DNA from: JAEWWD01 sp964440115
Lineage (GTDB): Bacteria > Bacillota > Clostridia > Christensenellales > CAG-138
Assembly (NCBI GenBank): GCA_964440115.1
Contig: CAYTPV010000009.1
Span: forward strand, 1-64,000
Length of the DNA stretch: 64,000 nucleotides
Direction: 5' to 3'
In this document: one piece after another, positions 16,829 to 23,877 of the stretch
Position numbering within the stretch: position 1 is the stretch's first letter
Layout of the letters: every line of letters begins with the position of its first letter
Translations under genes and position numbers: made by a program
The notes under the pieces: generated by a model
The model's database searches: none
Seen by the model: only the letters and a program-made list of their open reading frames with translations
Told to the model about the DNA's origin: nothing

Positions 16829-17323
16829 ATGGGAATTTCAAGTTTCTCCGTAAGCGGGGCAATTACGCTGGGAGTAATTATTGTGCTGCTATTATTGATT
16901 GCGCTGACGATTGAGAAACGACGCAGGCGCGCGGCAACAGTATTTCACGTGCGTGAACAGGCTGCTTCTGCTTCGCAGTCAGTTCGGGAGTTTTCTCCGC
17001 TCATGCAGCAAAACCGCCAGCAGCTTGTCGCTGCGATTGCCGCAGCAATTGCATCTGAGATGGGAACTGACCCGAAGGGCCTGCGCATCCATTCCATACG
17101 TCCTGTAGGAACGGTATACAACCGTGGGCAGTTCACAGCCGCGGTGTCTGCGGCTATTGCATCATATATGGGCACCTCACCCTTCGGATTGCGCATACAT
17201 TCCGTTCGCCAGATAGGTTCTGCGGATCGTTCCGAGTTTTCAGCCGTTGTGGCGGCCGCTATCGCTACCCATATGGGTACGGAGGTATCCGGGCTTCGCA
17301 TTCATTCGATACGAAAAGTATGA
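16829..17323 (+). CDS. OadG-like membrane protein with three tandem C-terminal repeats
   Basis: The 164-residue protein has one membrane helix (about residues 10-28), a basic stop-transfer (EKRRRRA), a linker, then three near-identical units at about 64-93, 101-129 and 136-164. Each unit reads like AAIASxMGT..GLRIHSIR. This layout resembles the gamma subunit of sodium-pumping oxaloacetate or methylmalonyl-CoA decarboxylases, which tether the carboxyltransferase to the membrane, but those normally carry one such tail. The next genes encode a biotin carrier and an OadA-type carboxyltransferase, supporting the assignment. A GGAGGTGG site precedes ATG 16829. Calling it the gamma subunit is inference; the repeat function is unknown. 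Confidence 0.7.
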   Translation: MGISSFSVSGAITLGVIIVLLLLIALTIEKRRRRAATVFHVREQAASASQSVREFSPLMQQNRQQLVAAIAAAIASEMGTDPKGLRIHSIRPVGTVYNRGQFTAAVSAAIASYMGTSPFGLRIHSVRQIGSADRSEFSAVVAAAIATHMGTEVSGLRIHSIRKV

Positions 17324-17388
17324 TACATGCCCAACGGCGGGCAGTTCATTTATGCAATACTACAAACAATCACAGCAGGAGGCAATAT

Positions 17389-17790
17389 ATGCGTAAGTTT
17401 TTGGTGAATGTCAACGGAACTTCCTATGAGGTTATGGTAGAAGAAATCAATGGCGCTATCCCCTCTGCTTCTGCAGCTGCTCCCGTTGCTGCTCCGGCGG
17501 CGGTTTCGGCACCTGCCGCTCCAACCGCTCCTGCAGTGGAAGCGCCGGTGGCAGCCCCTGTCGCAGCATCTGTCGGTCAAACGCCTCTCGAAGCGCCGAT
17601 GCCGGGTACCATACTTTCCGTCAGCGTAAAGACTGGTGATACCGTCAAGAAGAATCAGGTGATGATGGTACTCGAGGCTATGAAGATGGAAAACGAAATC
17701 GTATCGCCCAAGGATGGTGTGGTCGTCGGCGTAAACGTTTCTCCCGGCGCATCGGTCAACACCGGCTTTGTGCTCTGCGTTATTGGCTGA
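17389..17790 (+). CDS. Biotin carboxyl carrier protein of a decarboxylase/carboxylase
   Basis: The 133-residue protein has an N-terminal beta segment (KFLVNVNGTSYEV), a flexible Ala/Pro linker (about residues 28-62) and a C-terminal biotinyl domain whose lysine to be biotinylated lies in EAMKME. It carries CO2 between the carboxyltransferase and the membrane subunits. It looks like GcdC/MmdC/OadA-tail proteins and differs from the AccB at 49686. ATG 17389 follows CAGGAGGC. It sits between the OadG-like gene and the oadA-like gene. Confidence 0.9.
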   Translation: MRKFLVNVNGTSYEVMVEEINGAIPSASAAAPVAAPAAVSAPAAPTAPAVEAPVAAPVAASVGQTPLEAPMPGTILSVSVKTGDTVKKNQVMMVLEAMKMENEIVSPKDGVVVGVNVSPGASVNTGFVLCVIG

Positions 17791-17814
17791 TGTTCATCGT
17801 GCTCTGTCCAAGGC

Positions 17815-17839
17815 GCATGCCGGGCTTACTGCGGCATGC
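17815..17839 (+). repeat. Intercistronic hairpin
   Basis: GCATGCCG (17815-17822) pairs with CGGCATGC (17832-17839) over a 9-nt loop. There is no T-run, so it is more likely an mRNA-processing or stability element than a terminator. It lies between the carrier and carboxyltransferase genes. Confidence 0.5.
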
Positions 17840-17872
17840 CGCCACCCAGTATGAATGAAGGAGGAAACCAGT

Positions 17873-19351
17873 TTGGCGAAGAAGCTTTATATAACGGATA
17901 CCATACTGCGCGATGCTCACCAATCCCAGGCCGCAACCCGCATGCGCATAGAAGATATGCTGCCTGCCTGCGAAATACTCGACAGTGTCGGCTATTGGTC
18001 TCTCGAATGCTGGGGCGGCGCGACGTTTGACAGCTGCCTGCGATACTTGAATGAAGACCCGTGGGAACGGCTGCGCAAGCTGAAAAAGGCGCTGCCCAAT
18101 ACGAGACTGCAGATGTTGTTCCGTGGTCAGAATATTTTGGGCTACAAGCATTATGCGGACGACGTGGTGGAACAGTTCTGCCGCAAGGCCATTGAGAACG
18201 GCATTGATGTCATCCGGATATTCGACGCGCTTAACGATATTCGCAACCTCGAAATGGCCATCAAATATACCAAGAAATACGGCGGATTGTGCGAACCTGC
18301 CATCAGCTACACCATCAGTCCCGTACACAATGAAGATTATTTCGTAAACATGGCCAAGGAGCTTGTCCAGATGGGCGCGGATACCATCTGCATCAAGGAT
18401 ATGGCCAACCTGCTGCTGCCTTACGCGGCGTATTCGCTGATCAAGCGGCTCAAGAGCGAGGTCGATGTTCCCATCCACCTGCACACGCATAATACGACAG
18501 GAACAGGCGATATGACATACCTGATGGCTGTGCAGGCAGGCGTGGATATCGTGGACTGCGCGCTCTCTCCCTTGGGCAACGGCACCTCTCAGCCGGCCAC
18601 AGAACCGCTTGTTGCCACGCTTAAGGGTACGGAATATGACACTGGGCTCGATATGTTAAAGCTTGCGGAAGCGGCTAAGCATTTCCGTTCAGTTGCCGAA
18701 CGGCTGCAAAAGTCTGGCGATCTGGACCCCAAGGTGTTGAGCGTAGACGTCAATACCCTGCTGTATCAGGTGCCGGGCGGCATGCTGTCCAACCTGATTT
18801 CACAGCTTAAGCAGGCGAACGCGGAGGATAAGTATTACCAGGTGCTTGAAGAAGTTCCCCGTGTGCGCGAAGACTTTGGTTACCCGCCGCTCGTGACGCC
18901 GACCAGCCAAATTGTAGGTACCCAGGCGGTGCTCAATGTGCTTTCGGGCGGACGCTACAAATCCTTCACAAAAGAGTCCAAGGCGTTGCTGCATGGTGAG
19001 TATGGTAGACTGCCCGGTACGGTGAACGAAGAAGTGCGCAAATTGGCTATCGGGGATGAAGAGGTCATCACTTGCCGACCCGCGGATCTTTTGAAGCCGG
19101 AACTGGATAAATACCGTGAAGAGATCAAAGACGTAATGGAGCAGGAAGAAGATGTGCTCAGTTACGCACTCTTCCCGCAGGTTGCGCTCAAATTCTTTGA
19201 AGCGCGTAAGGCTGCAAAATCCGCGCCCGCCACGCCGGCGGAGCAGGTTACGCAAGCGGTTGTTTCTCCGGTTCCTGCCGCCGCACCTGCAGCGCAGCCA
19301 GATATGTCTGGCGGTATAACGGTGCTTTATGTTGAGGATTTGTCTATCTAA
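17873..19351 (+). CDS. oadA: OadA/5S-type carboxyltransferase subunit
   Basis: The 492-residue protein belongs to the DRE-TIM carboxyltransferase family (oxaloacetate decarboxylase alpha, transcarboxylase 5S, pyruvate carboxylase subunit B). Visible sites are YITDTILRDAHQSQAATRMR, MLFRGQN, the carboxylated lysine in CIKDMANLL and the metal ligands in HLHTHNTTGTGD. It lacks a fused biotin domain, supplied by the preceding gene. After about residue 450 comes an Ala/Pro linker and an unusual short tail (GGITVLYVEDLSI). TTG 17873 follows AAGGAGG by 8 nt; ATG 17855 lies upstream of that site and is rejected. No beta subunit (OadB) is nearby, so oxaloacetate decarboxylase versus a pyruvate carboxylase subunit remains open. 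Confidence 0.87.
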   Translation: MAKKLYITDTILRDAHQSQAATRMRIEDMLPACEILDSVGYWSLECWGGATFDSCLRYLNEDPWERLRKLKKALPNTRLQMLFRGQNILGYKHYADDVVEQFCRKAIENGIDVIRIFDALNDIRNLEMAIKYTKKYGGLCEPAISYTISPVHNEDYFVNMAKELVQMGADTICIKDMANLLLPYAAYSLIKRLKSEVDVPIHLHTHNTTGTGDMTYLMAVQAGVDIVDCALSPLGNGTSQPATEPLVATLKGTEYDTGLDMLKLAEAAKHFRSVAERLQKSGDLDPKVLSVDVNTLLYQVPGGMLSNLISQLKQANAEDKYYQVLEEVPRVREDFGYPPLVTPTSQIVGTQAVLNVLSGGRYKSFTKESKALLHGEYGRLPGTVNEEVRKLAIGDEEVITCRPADLLKPELDKYREEIKDVMEQEEDVLSYALFPQVALKFFEARKAAKSAPATPAEQVTQAVVSPVPAAAPAAQPDMSGGITVLYVEDLSI

Positions 19352-19359
19352 AATCTTAA

Positions 19360-19412
19360 AATTCAATGAAATAGAGGCAGGCGGGGTAATATCCCGCCTG
19401 TATCATTGAATT
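19360..19412. repeat. Long two-segment inverted repeat after oadA
   Basis: The outer arms AATTCAATGA (19360-19369) and TCATTGAATT (19403-19412) are perfect complements. Inside them CAGGCGGG (19378-19385) pairs with CCCGCCTG (19393-19400) over a 7-nt loop. It probably ends the oadA transcript although no T-run follows. Confidence 0.65.
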
Positions 19413-19440
19413 GGGTGTGGTCGTCTGGATATATTTGCGT

Positions 19441-19446
19441 TATAAT
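19441..19446 (+). promoter_or_regulatory. Candidate -10 of pgsA
   Basis: A consensus TATAAT lies 35 bp before the chosen pgsA start. The hexamer 17 bp upstream (TGGTCG, 19418-19423) is poor, so the call is tentative. If it is used, the in-frame ATGs at 19445 and 19454 cannot be the start. Confidence 0.4.
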
Positions 19447-19480
19447 GAAGCACATGGACAGAATAAGCAAGTCGCCCGTT

Positions 19481-20068
19481 ATGAAACAGATACCCAATAT
19501 TCTATCGACACTGCGCATTGGCATGGTCGGTGTTTTCGTTTACTTCTTCATGCACAGCCGGTTCTTTACGGCGCTGGGGATATACGTGCTTGCCATACTG
19601 ACCGATACGCTCGACGGTTATCTTGCGAGGCATTTCAACTGGATCACCAACCTCGGGAAAGTACTTGATCCATTGGCGGACAAGCTCATGCTGATTGCAG
19701 CGCTCTGCTGCTTTTACAGCAGATACTGGGTCCCCCTGTGGCTGCTTGCCGTGGTTGCCGGTAAAGAAATACTTATGATCGCGGGCGGCTTTTTGCTTTG
19801 GAAAAAGGATGTTGTGGTTTACGCGGACTGGATAGGCAAGCTAACAACCGGTTTCTTTAACGCAGGCGTAGTAGCTACGCTGTGCAAACGGTTCTGGCCC
19901 TGGATTGGCCGCTGGAACATTGTACTCTTAAGCATAGCCATGGTGCTTGCGATCGTTGCCCTTGCGCATTACGCGCAAAAGAATGTGTTTGCAAACGGGC
20001 ACGGGGCGGCAGCACCATCCGCCGATCCAAATACTTTGCAGGCAGACAATTCCAAAAAGCAGGAATAA
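19481..20068 (+). CDS. pgsA: CDP-diacylglycerol--glycerol-3-phosphate 3-phosphatidyltransferase
   Basis: This polytopic membrane enzyme makes phosphatidylglycerophosphate from CDP-diacylglycerol, the committed step to phosphatidylglycerol and cardiolipin. The CDP-alcohol phosphotransferase motif is complete: D42, D45-G46, A49-R50, G59, D63 and D67 (in TDTLDGYLAR and GKVLDPLADK). The start is set at ATG 19481 (MKQIPNILSTLRI), which matches the family N-terminus; upstream ATGs at 19445 and 19454 lie on the probable -10 box. The length of 195 residues is typical. The ribosome site is weak. The neighbour downstream is a convergent AsnC-type regulator. Confidence 0.92.
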   Translation: MKQIPNILSTLRIGMVGVFVYFFMHSRFFTALGIYVLAILTDTLDGYLARHFNWITNLGKVLDPLADKLMLIAALCCFYSRYWVPLWLLAVVAGKEILMIAGGFLLWKKDVVVYADWIGKLTTGFFNAGVVATLCKRFWPWIGRWNIVLLSIAMVLAIVALAHYAQKNVFANGHGAAAPSADPNTLQADNSKKQE

Positions 20069-20076
20069 TGCAGTTC

Positions 20077-20514
20077 TTACAGGATTGGCCGTATCGGATA
20101 TGTCCTGATTGGCCGCGTCATGATGACATAAGATTCTGAAAGTCCGAGAGAATATAATTCATAGGTCATGTTCAGAAAACTGTCGGCATCCTTGCAGACG
20201 GTTTTCAGGCAGTAGCCGTATCGTCCGGTGATTTCCATGAACTCCATCACGTTGGGGCTCTGCGCAATATACTGCAGAAATTTCTCCCGGTTCTCCATCG
20301 TGACGGAAACGAGTACAAGCGCACTGATGGAACGGCCCAGTTTTTCAGGATTAACGACGGCACGGTAACCGAGTATAGCGCCGTTATCCTCAAGTTTCTT
20401 GACGCGTTCAATGGTGGATGGCGCGCTCATATTGATCATGGACGCCAGTTTCTGCATGGAGATACGGCCATCCTGCTGAAGAATTTCAAGTATTTTGGCA
20501 TCCGTATTATCCAC
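20077..20514 (-). CDS. Lrp/AsnC-family transcriptional regulator
   Basis: The 145-residue protein has an N-terminal winged helix-turn-helix (ISMQKLASMINMSAPSTIERVKKLE) and a C-terminal RAM effector domain (ALVLVSVTMENREKF, VMEFMEITGRYGYCLKTVC). Such proteins are DNA-binding octamers that sense amino acids. The frame extends far upstream, but GTG 20514 has GGAGG 5-10 nt before it and gives the usual AsnC start (DNTDAKILEILQQDGR). Its 3' end is 9 bp from the convergent pgsA stop. The target genes are unknown; autoregulation is usual in the family. Confidence 0.88.
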   Translation of the reverse strand: MDNTDAKILEILQQDGRISMQKLASMINMSAPSTIERVKKLEDNGAILGYRAVVNPEKLGRSISALVLVSVTMENREKFLQYIAQSPNVMEFMEITGRYGYCLKTVCKDADSFLNMTYELYSLGLSESYVIMTRPIRTYPIRPIL

Positions 20515-20547
20515 CGTAAGCCTCCGGCTATGCAAGAATTGTATTTC

Positions 20548-20577
20548 AATATACCATATATGCCCTGTATGTGGCAA
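20548..20577 (-). promoter_or_regulatory. Promoter of the AsnC-family regulator
   Basis: Read on the minus strand, TTGCCA (20577-20572) and TATATT (20553-20548) are 18 bp apart, with TG in the extended -10 position. Confidence 0.6.
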
Positions 20578-20638
20578 TATGGATGCATGCAAAACCGCAG
20601 AATATGGCGCGTCGATGGCAGGACGTTGGATTTTTTCG

Positions 20639-20667
20639 TTGACAAACCATGACGGAATAGATAAAAT
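20639..20667 (+). promoter_or_regulatory. Promoter of yceD-rpmF
   Basis: Consensus TTGACA (20639-20644) and TAAAAT (20662-20667) are separated by exactly 17 bp, 30 bp before the yceD start. Confidence 0.85.
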
Positions 20668-20697
20668 AAACAATGGTCGACTTTGGAGGAAAAGCCT

Positions 20698-21216
20698 ATG
20701 GAACTGCGCGTAGCTTCGGCGCTGAAACAACCGGGTGAAACATTTTCAGCGATGCTGACGCAGGAACTTGCGCCGCAGAAATATTGCGGCAGAAAAGTTG
20801 CGTTTGCGAAACCCGTTGAACTGGAATTTACATATTCCTTCGACGGTAAGGCTTTTACTTTGACCGGCCGGCTGCAGACCGACTTGTTATCCCGTTGCGC
20901 CCGATGCGACGAAGCGTTTACCGAAACGCTGATTATTCCGGTTTCGGAACGTTTTGTAAAAGGCGCGGTGGGAAATGACGAGGAAGACAGCTATACCTTC
21001 GACGGAGACACACTGGATCTTACGCCGATGGTGATGGACAATCTTTTTCTGCATATGCCTATTTCCAGCGTGTGCAGTGATGATTGCCGCGGCTTATGCC
21101 CCATTTGCGGATGCAATTTGAATACGGCGCAGTGCGCCTGCGAACGAGAGGATGCTGAAAAAGCACCGCCGCTCTCATCGCTTGGGCAGCTGTTGAACGA
21201 TGGTAAGGAGGTGTAA
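20698..21216 (+). CDS. yceD: DUF177 (YceD) protein
   Basis: The 172-residue protein belongs to the DUF177/YceD family that almost always precedes rpmF. Cysteine pairs are visible at CARCDEAF in the middle and CSDDCRGLCPICGCN near the C-terminus, which may bind zinc. In other bacteria and plants homologues affect 23S rRNA accumulation or processing, so a role in large-subunit assembly is likely but not shown here. ATG 20698 follows GGAGG by 8 nt. rpmF starts two bases after its stop. Confidence 0.9.
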   Translation: MELRVASALKQPGETFSAMLTQELAPQKYCGRKVAFAKPVELEFTYSFDGKAFTLTGRLQTDLLSRCARCDEAFTETLIIPVSERFVKGAVGNDEEDSYTFDGDTLDLTPMVMDNLFLHMPISSVCSDDCRGLCPICGCNLNTAQCACEREDAEKAPPLSSLGQLLNDGKEV

Positions 21217-21218
21217 TC

Positions 21219-21422
21219 ATGGCGGTCCCCAAGAGAAAAACTTCAAAGGCCAGGCGGGATTCCCGCAGGTCCAGCCACTGGAAGCTGTCCATGCCCGGTA
21301 TTGTGGCATGCCCCCAGTGCCACCGGCTCAAGCTTGCCCACAGGGTATGCAAGAAGTGCGGCTTTTACGATGGCAAGCAAGTCATCGATCTGGATGAAAA
21401 AGAAAAGAAGAGCCAGTCCTAA
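21219..21422 (+). CDS. rpmF: 50S ribosomal protein L32
   Basis: The 67-residue L32 begins MAVPKRKTSKARRDSRR as in other bacteria. It contains a zinc ribbon with two CxxC pairs (CPQC and CKKC), so it is the zinc-binding C+ form rather than the cysteine-free paralogue made under zinc limitation. The tail is lysine/serine rich. It is cotranscribed with yceD and ends at the hairpin at 21512. Confidence 0.97.
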   Translation: MAVPKRKTSKARRDSRRSSHWKLSMPGIVACPQCHRLKLAHRVCKKCGFYDGKQVIDLDEKEKKSQS

Positions 21423-21511
21423 CGCCATGCGCGCCGTCCTCTCCGGGGGAAACAGATGGTGTGTTTTGCACGGCTGTAGCCTATGCGGCCCCCTGGGCTT
21501 TTAACTGGTAG

Positions 21512-21546
21512 AAAAAGGCAGAGAATGTATAGTTTTCTGCCTTTTG
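21512..21546 (+). terminator. Terminator after rpmF
   Basis: The arm at 21513-21525 pairs with 21533-21545 (12 of 13 positions, core AAAAGGCAGA with TCTGCCTTTT). The trailing T4 is part of the stem. Confidence 0.8.
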
Positions 21547-21571
21547 TCCTATCTCAAGATATCATTATACT
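21544..21571 (+). promoter_or_regulatory. Candidate promoter of plsX
   Basis: TTGTCC (21544-21549) and TATACT (21566-21571) are 16 bp apart, starting on the tail of the rpmF terminator. Predicted leader to plsX is about 85 nt. Confidence 0.5.
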
Positions 21572-21662
21572 TTTTTAAATCGAATCAGATTCAGTTACGT
21601 ATGATTTAGCGTGCCGTATGACGGGGGAAAGCGTTTATGGCATAGCAAGAAGGGGGATCACA

Positions 21663-22670
21663 ATGAATATAGCGGTTGACGTATTTGGCGGCGATCATGC
21701 GCCGCAGGCTATATTGGACGGATGCATGCTTGCGCTCGAACAAAACGCAGATATGCATCTGATACTGGTAGGCGAGGCGCTCGTGATTGAACAGTACCTG
21801 AAGGAGCATCCGCACGACTCGAACCGCATACGGGTCAAGCATGCGCCTGATGTCATTTCCAGCCACGAACAGCCCACTGCAGCCATCAAGCATAAAAAAG
21901 ATTCTTCGCTTGTGCAAGCGATCATGAGCGTGGTGGATGGCGACGCTAGCTGCATGGTTTCAGCGGGCAGTACGGGCGCGGTACTTGCGGGCGCGACTTT
22001 GCTTATCCGCAGGCTCAAGGGCGTAAAGCGCCCCGCGCTCGCGCCCATTATGCCCACAAGGGACGGATGCATATTGCTGGTGGACTGCGGTGCCAATATC
22101 GACTGCAAGCCGCAGTATCTGCAGCAGTTCGCGGTCATGGGTTCTGCGTACATGCAGCATGTGATGGGACAGGAGCATCCGCGCATTGGCCTTTTGAACA
22201 ATGGTGCGGAAGCTGAAAAAGGAAACGAACTGACTAAGGCCGCTTACGGGCTGCTGCTCAATACGCCCGTCAATTTTGTGGGCAACTGCGAAGGGCGCGA
22301 TGTGCTCTCCGGAGATTACGACGTCGTGGTCTGCGACGGCTTTTCGGGCAATATCGTGCTCAAGAACACGGAAGGCGTAGCTGCGCTGCTGGTGGATATG
22401 CTCAAGGACGAACTCAAACGGGACAGGCGGTCTAAGGTAGGCGCGCTGCTCGCTAAGCCTGCCTTCAGACGCTTCAAGAGCCGCATGGATTACACCGAGT
22501 ATGGCGGAGCACCCCTGCTGGGAGTCAATGGCGGGGTCATCAAAGCGCACGGGAGTTCCAACGCGAAAGCGTTCGCAGCCGCCCTCAACCAGGCACGGGC
22601 ATACGTGCTGGGCAATGTTACGCAGGCGATAGGCGACGCGATAGCCGCTATGGAACCTGTGGAGGATTAA
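21663..22670 (+). CDS. plsX: Phosphate acyltransferase PlsX
   Basis: It converts acyl-ACP and phosphate to acyl-phosphate, the donor for PlsY in phospholipid synthesis, as a peripheral membrane protein. The 335-residue product opens with MNIAVDVFGGDHAP and has the SAGSTGAVLAGATLL and PTRDGCILLVDCGANIDCKP segments of the family. ATG 21663 follows GAAGGGGG; a longer frame upstream is rejected. In Bacillus the gene is preceded by fapR; no fapR is present here. It is followed by its own terminator and a separate acpP promoter. Confidence 0.96.
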   Translation: MNIAVDVFGGDHAPQAILDGCMLALEQNADMHLILVGEALVIEQYLKEHPHDSNRIRVKHAPDVISSHEQPTAAIKHKKDSSLVQAIMSVVDGDASCMVSAGSTGAVLAGATLLIRRLKGVKRPALAPIMPTRDGCILLVDCGANIDCKPQYLQQFAVMGSAYMQHVMGQEHPRIGLLNNGAEAEKGNELTKAAYGLLLNTPVNFVGNCEGRDVLSGDYDVVVCDGFSGNIVLKNTEGVAALLVDMLKDELKRDRRSKVGALLAKPAFRRFKSRMDYTEYGGAPLLGVNGGVIKAHGSSNAKAFAAALNQARAYVLGNVTQAIGDAIAAMEPVED

Positions 22671-22686
22671 GCACCTGCTTGCCGGT

Positions 22687-22708
22687 CGCCGTTTTCTTCG
22701 GCGTTTTT
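22687..22708 (+). terminator. Terminator after plsX
   Basis: CGCCG (22687-22691) pairs with CGGCG (22699-22703) across a 7-nt loop, followed by TTTTT. It lies immediately upstream of the acpP promoter. Confidence 0.7.
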
Positions 22709-22713
22709 CGGCA

Positions 22714-22742
22714 TTGACAGATAGGGTCCCTTAGCCTAAACT
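22714..22742 (+). promoter_or_regulatory. Promoter of acpP
   Basis: Consensus TTGACA (22714-22719), a 17-bp spacer and TAAACT (22737-22742). The leader to acpP is about 50 nt. Confidence 0.8.
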
Positions 22743-22798
22743 GAAATTTGGAATACCTCATATTTATTTATCATTCGCACTGAGAGGAGTTAAGCGCA

Positions 22799-23023
22799 AT
22801 GAAATTTGATAAGGTTCGCGAAATCATTGCCAGACAGCTGGACGTGGATGCGGACGGCATTACAATGGAATCTAAACTGGTAGATGACCTCAAAGCGGAC
22901 AGTCTGGATGTTGTAGAACTCATTATGGATCTTGAGCAGGAATTTGACATTGAGATCCCCGATGAAGAACTGCCCAAGGTTCGTACGGTAGGCGACATCG
23001 TAGAGTATCTGGAAAAGCACTGA
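22799..23023 (+). CDS. acpP: Acyl carrier protein
   Basis: The 74-residue acidic ACP carries the phosphopantetheine serine in ADSLDVVELI, and a C-terminal half (FDIEIPDEELPKVRTVGDIV) like the housekeeping AcpP of B. subtilis and other Firmicutes. It shuttles acyl chains among FAS enzymes and to PlsX. It stands between plsX and rnc as usual, with its own promoter and an AGAGGAG site. A second, more divergent ACP is encoded at 45563. Confidence 0.97.
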   Translation: MKFDKVREIIARQLDVDADGITMESKLVDDLKADSLDVVELIMDLEQEFDIEIPDEELPKVRTVGDIVEYLEKH

Positions 23024-23040
23024 AGCGAAAGCTGACCATT

Positions 23041-23076
23041 ATGCCCGCATCATATTTGTGGTGCGGGCATTCGTTT
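23041..23076 (+). terminator. Hairpin between acpP and rnc
   Basis: ATGCCCGCA (23041-23049) pairs perfectly with TGCGGGCAT (23062-23070), followed by TCGTTT. The weak T-run suggests partial termination, which would keep acpP mRNA more abundant than rnc. Confidence 0.6.
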
Positions 23077-23099
23077 GAACGAGGGAGATGCAAACAGCC

Positions 23100-23834
23100 A
23101 TGCGCGAAAGCCAATTGCTGGAGCTGCAAAACCGTATAGAATACACATTTCGGGATCAGTCGCTGCTGGACACCGCGTTGACCCATACCTCGTTTGTAAA
23201 AGGCGACGGCAAGGGCAGTATGCACAATGAACGCCTGGAATATCTGGGTGACGCCGTGCTCGAATTGTGTATCAGCGAGCAGCTGTATATGCGGTACTCC
23301 AATTGGACGGAAGGGGCTATGACGCGAGCGCGCGCCACCATAGTCTGCGAATCCGCGCTGGATCAGGCAGCGCGTAATTGCTTTAATTTGCAGGACTACC
23401 TGCTGCTGGGTCATGGGGAAGAAAACACGGGGGGGCGAATGAAGCCCTCCATACTCTCCGACGCGCTGGAAGCGCTCATTGGCGCCATTTACCTTGACGG
23501 CGGCATGGAGGCTGCCCGTGCGCTTATCATGCGCTTTGCGCACCCGGCCCTTGATCATGCCGTGGATAACGGTCCGGGAAAAGATCACAAAACCACTCTT
23601 CAGGAATATGTGCAAAAACGGCATCTGGGCGCTATCAGCTATAAGCTGGTATCCGCGACAGGGCCTGACCATAAAAAAGAATTTCGCATACGCGTATCGC
23701 TCAGCGACAGGCTGGTGGGTGAGGGCGTAGGCGGTTCCAAACAGGAAGCCGGGCAGCGCGCCGCGAAAACCGCGCTCAAGCTTCTGCGCGCCGAGGAGAC
23801 GCAGACACCCGGACAATCTTCAGACGGGGAATAG
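23100..23834 (+). CDS. rnc: Ribonuclease III
   Basis: This double-strand-specific endoribonuclease processes rRNA precursors and structured mRNAs. The 244-residue protein has the RNase III signature NERLEYLGDAVLEL near residue 43, the second acidic cluster SDALEALIGAIYLDGG, and a C-terminal double-stranded RNA-binding domain ending in GGSKQEAGQRAAKTAL. ATG 23100 is placed 12 nt after GAGGGAG; ATG 23088 is an alternative but lies one base from the site. It is part of the standard rnc-smc-ftsY string. Confidence 0.95.
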   Translation: MRESQLLELQNRIEYTFRDQSLLDTALTHTSFVKGDGKGSMHNERLEYLGDAVLELCISEQLYMRYSNWTEGAMTRARATIVCESALDQAARNCFNLQDYLLLGHGEENTGGRMKPSILSDALEALIGAIYLDGGMEAARALIMRFAHPALDHAVDNGPGKDHKTTLQEYVQKRHLGAISYKLVSATGPDHKKEFRIRVSLSDRLVGEGVGGSKQEAGQRAAKTALKLLRAEETQTPGQSSDGE

Positions 23835-23877
23835 TTCCCGTGTTATCATTCTGTTTGCAAAGGAAGTGTAGAATACT

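Noticed and set aside
17873..19351. Pyruvate carboxylase as a firm call for the OadA-like gene
   Set aside because: The carboxyltransferase family is shared by several enzymes; with an OadG-like neighbour and no adjacent biotin carboxylase, a specific reaction cannot be asserted.
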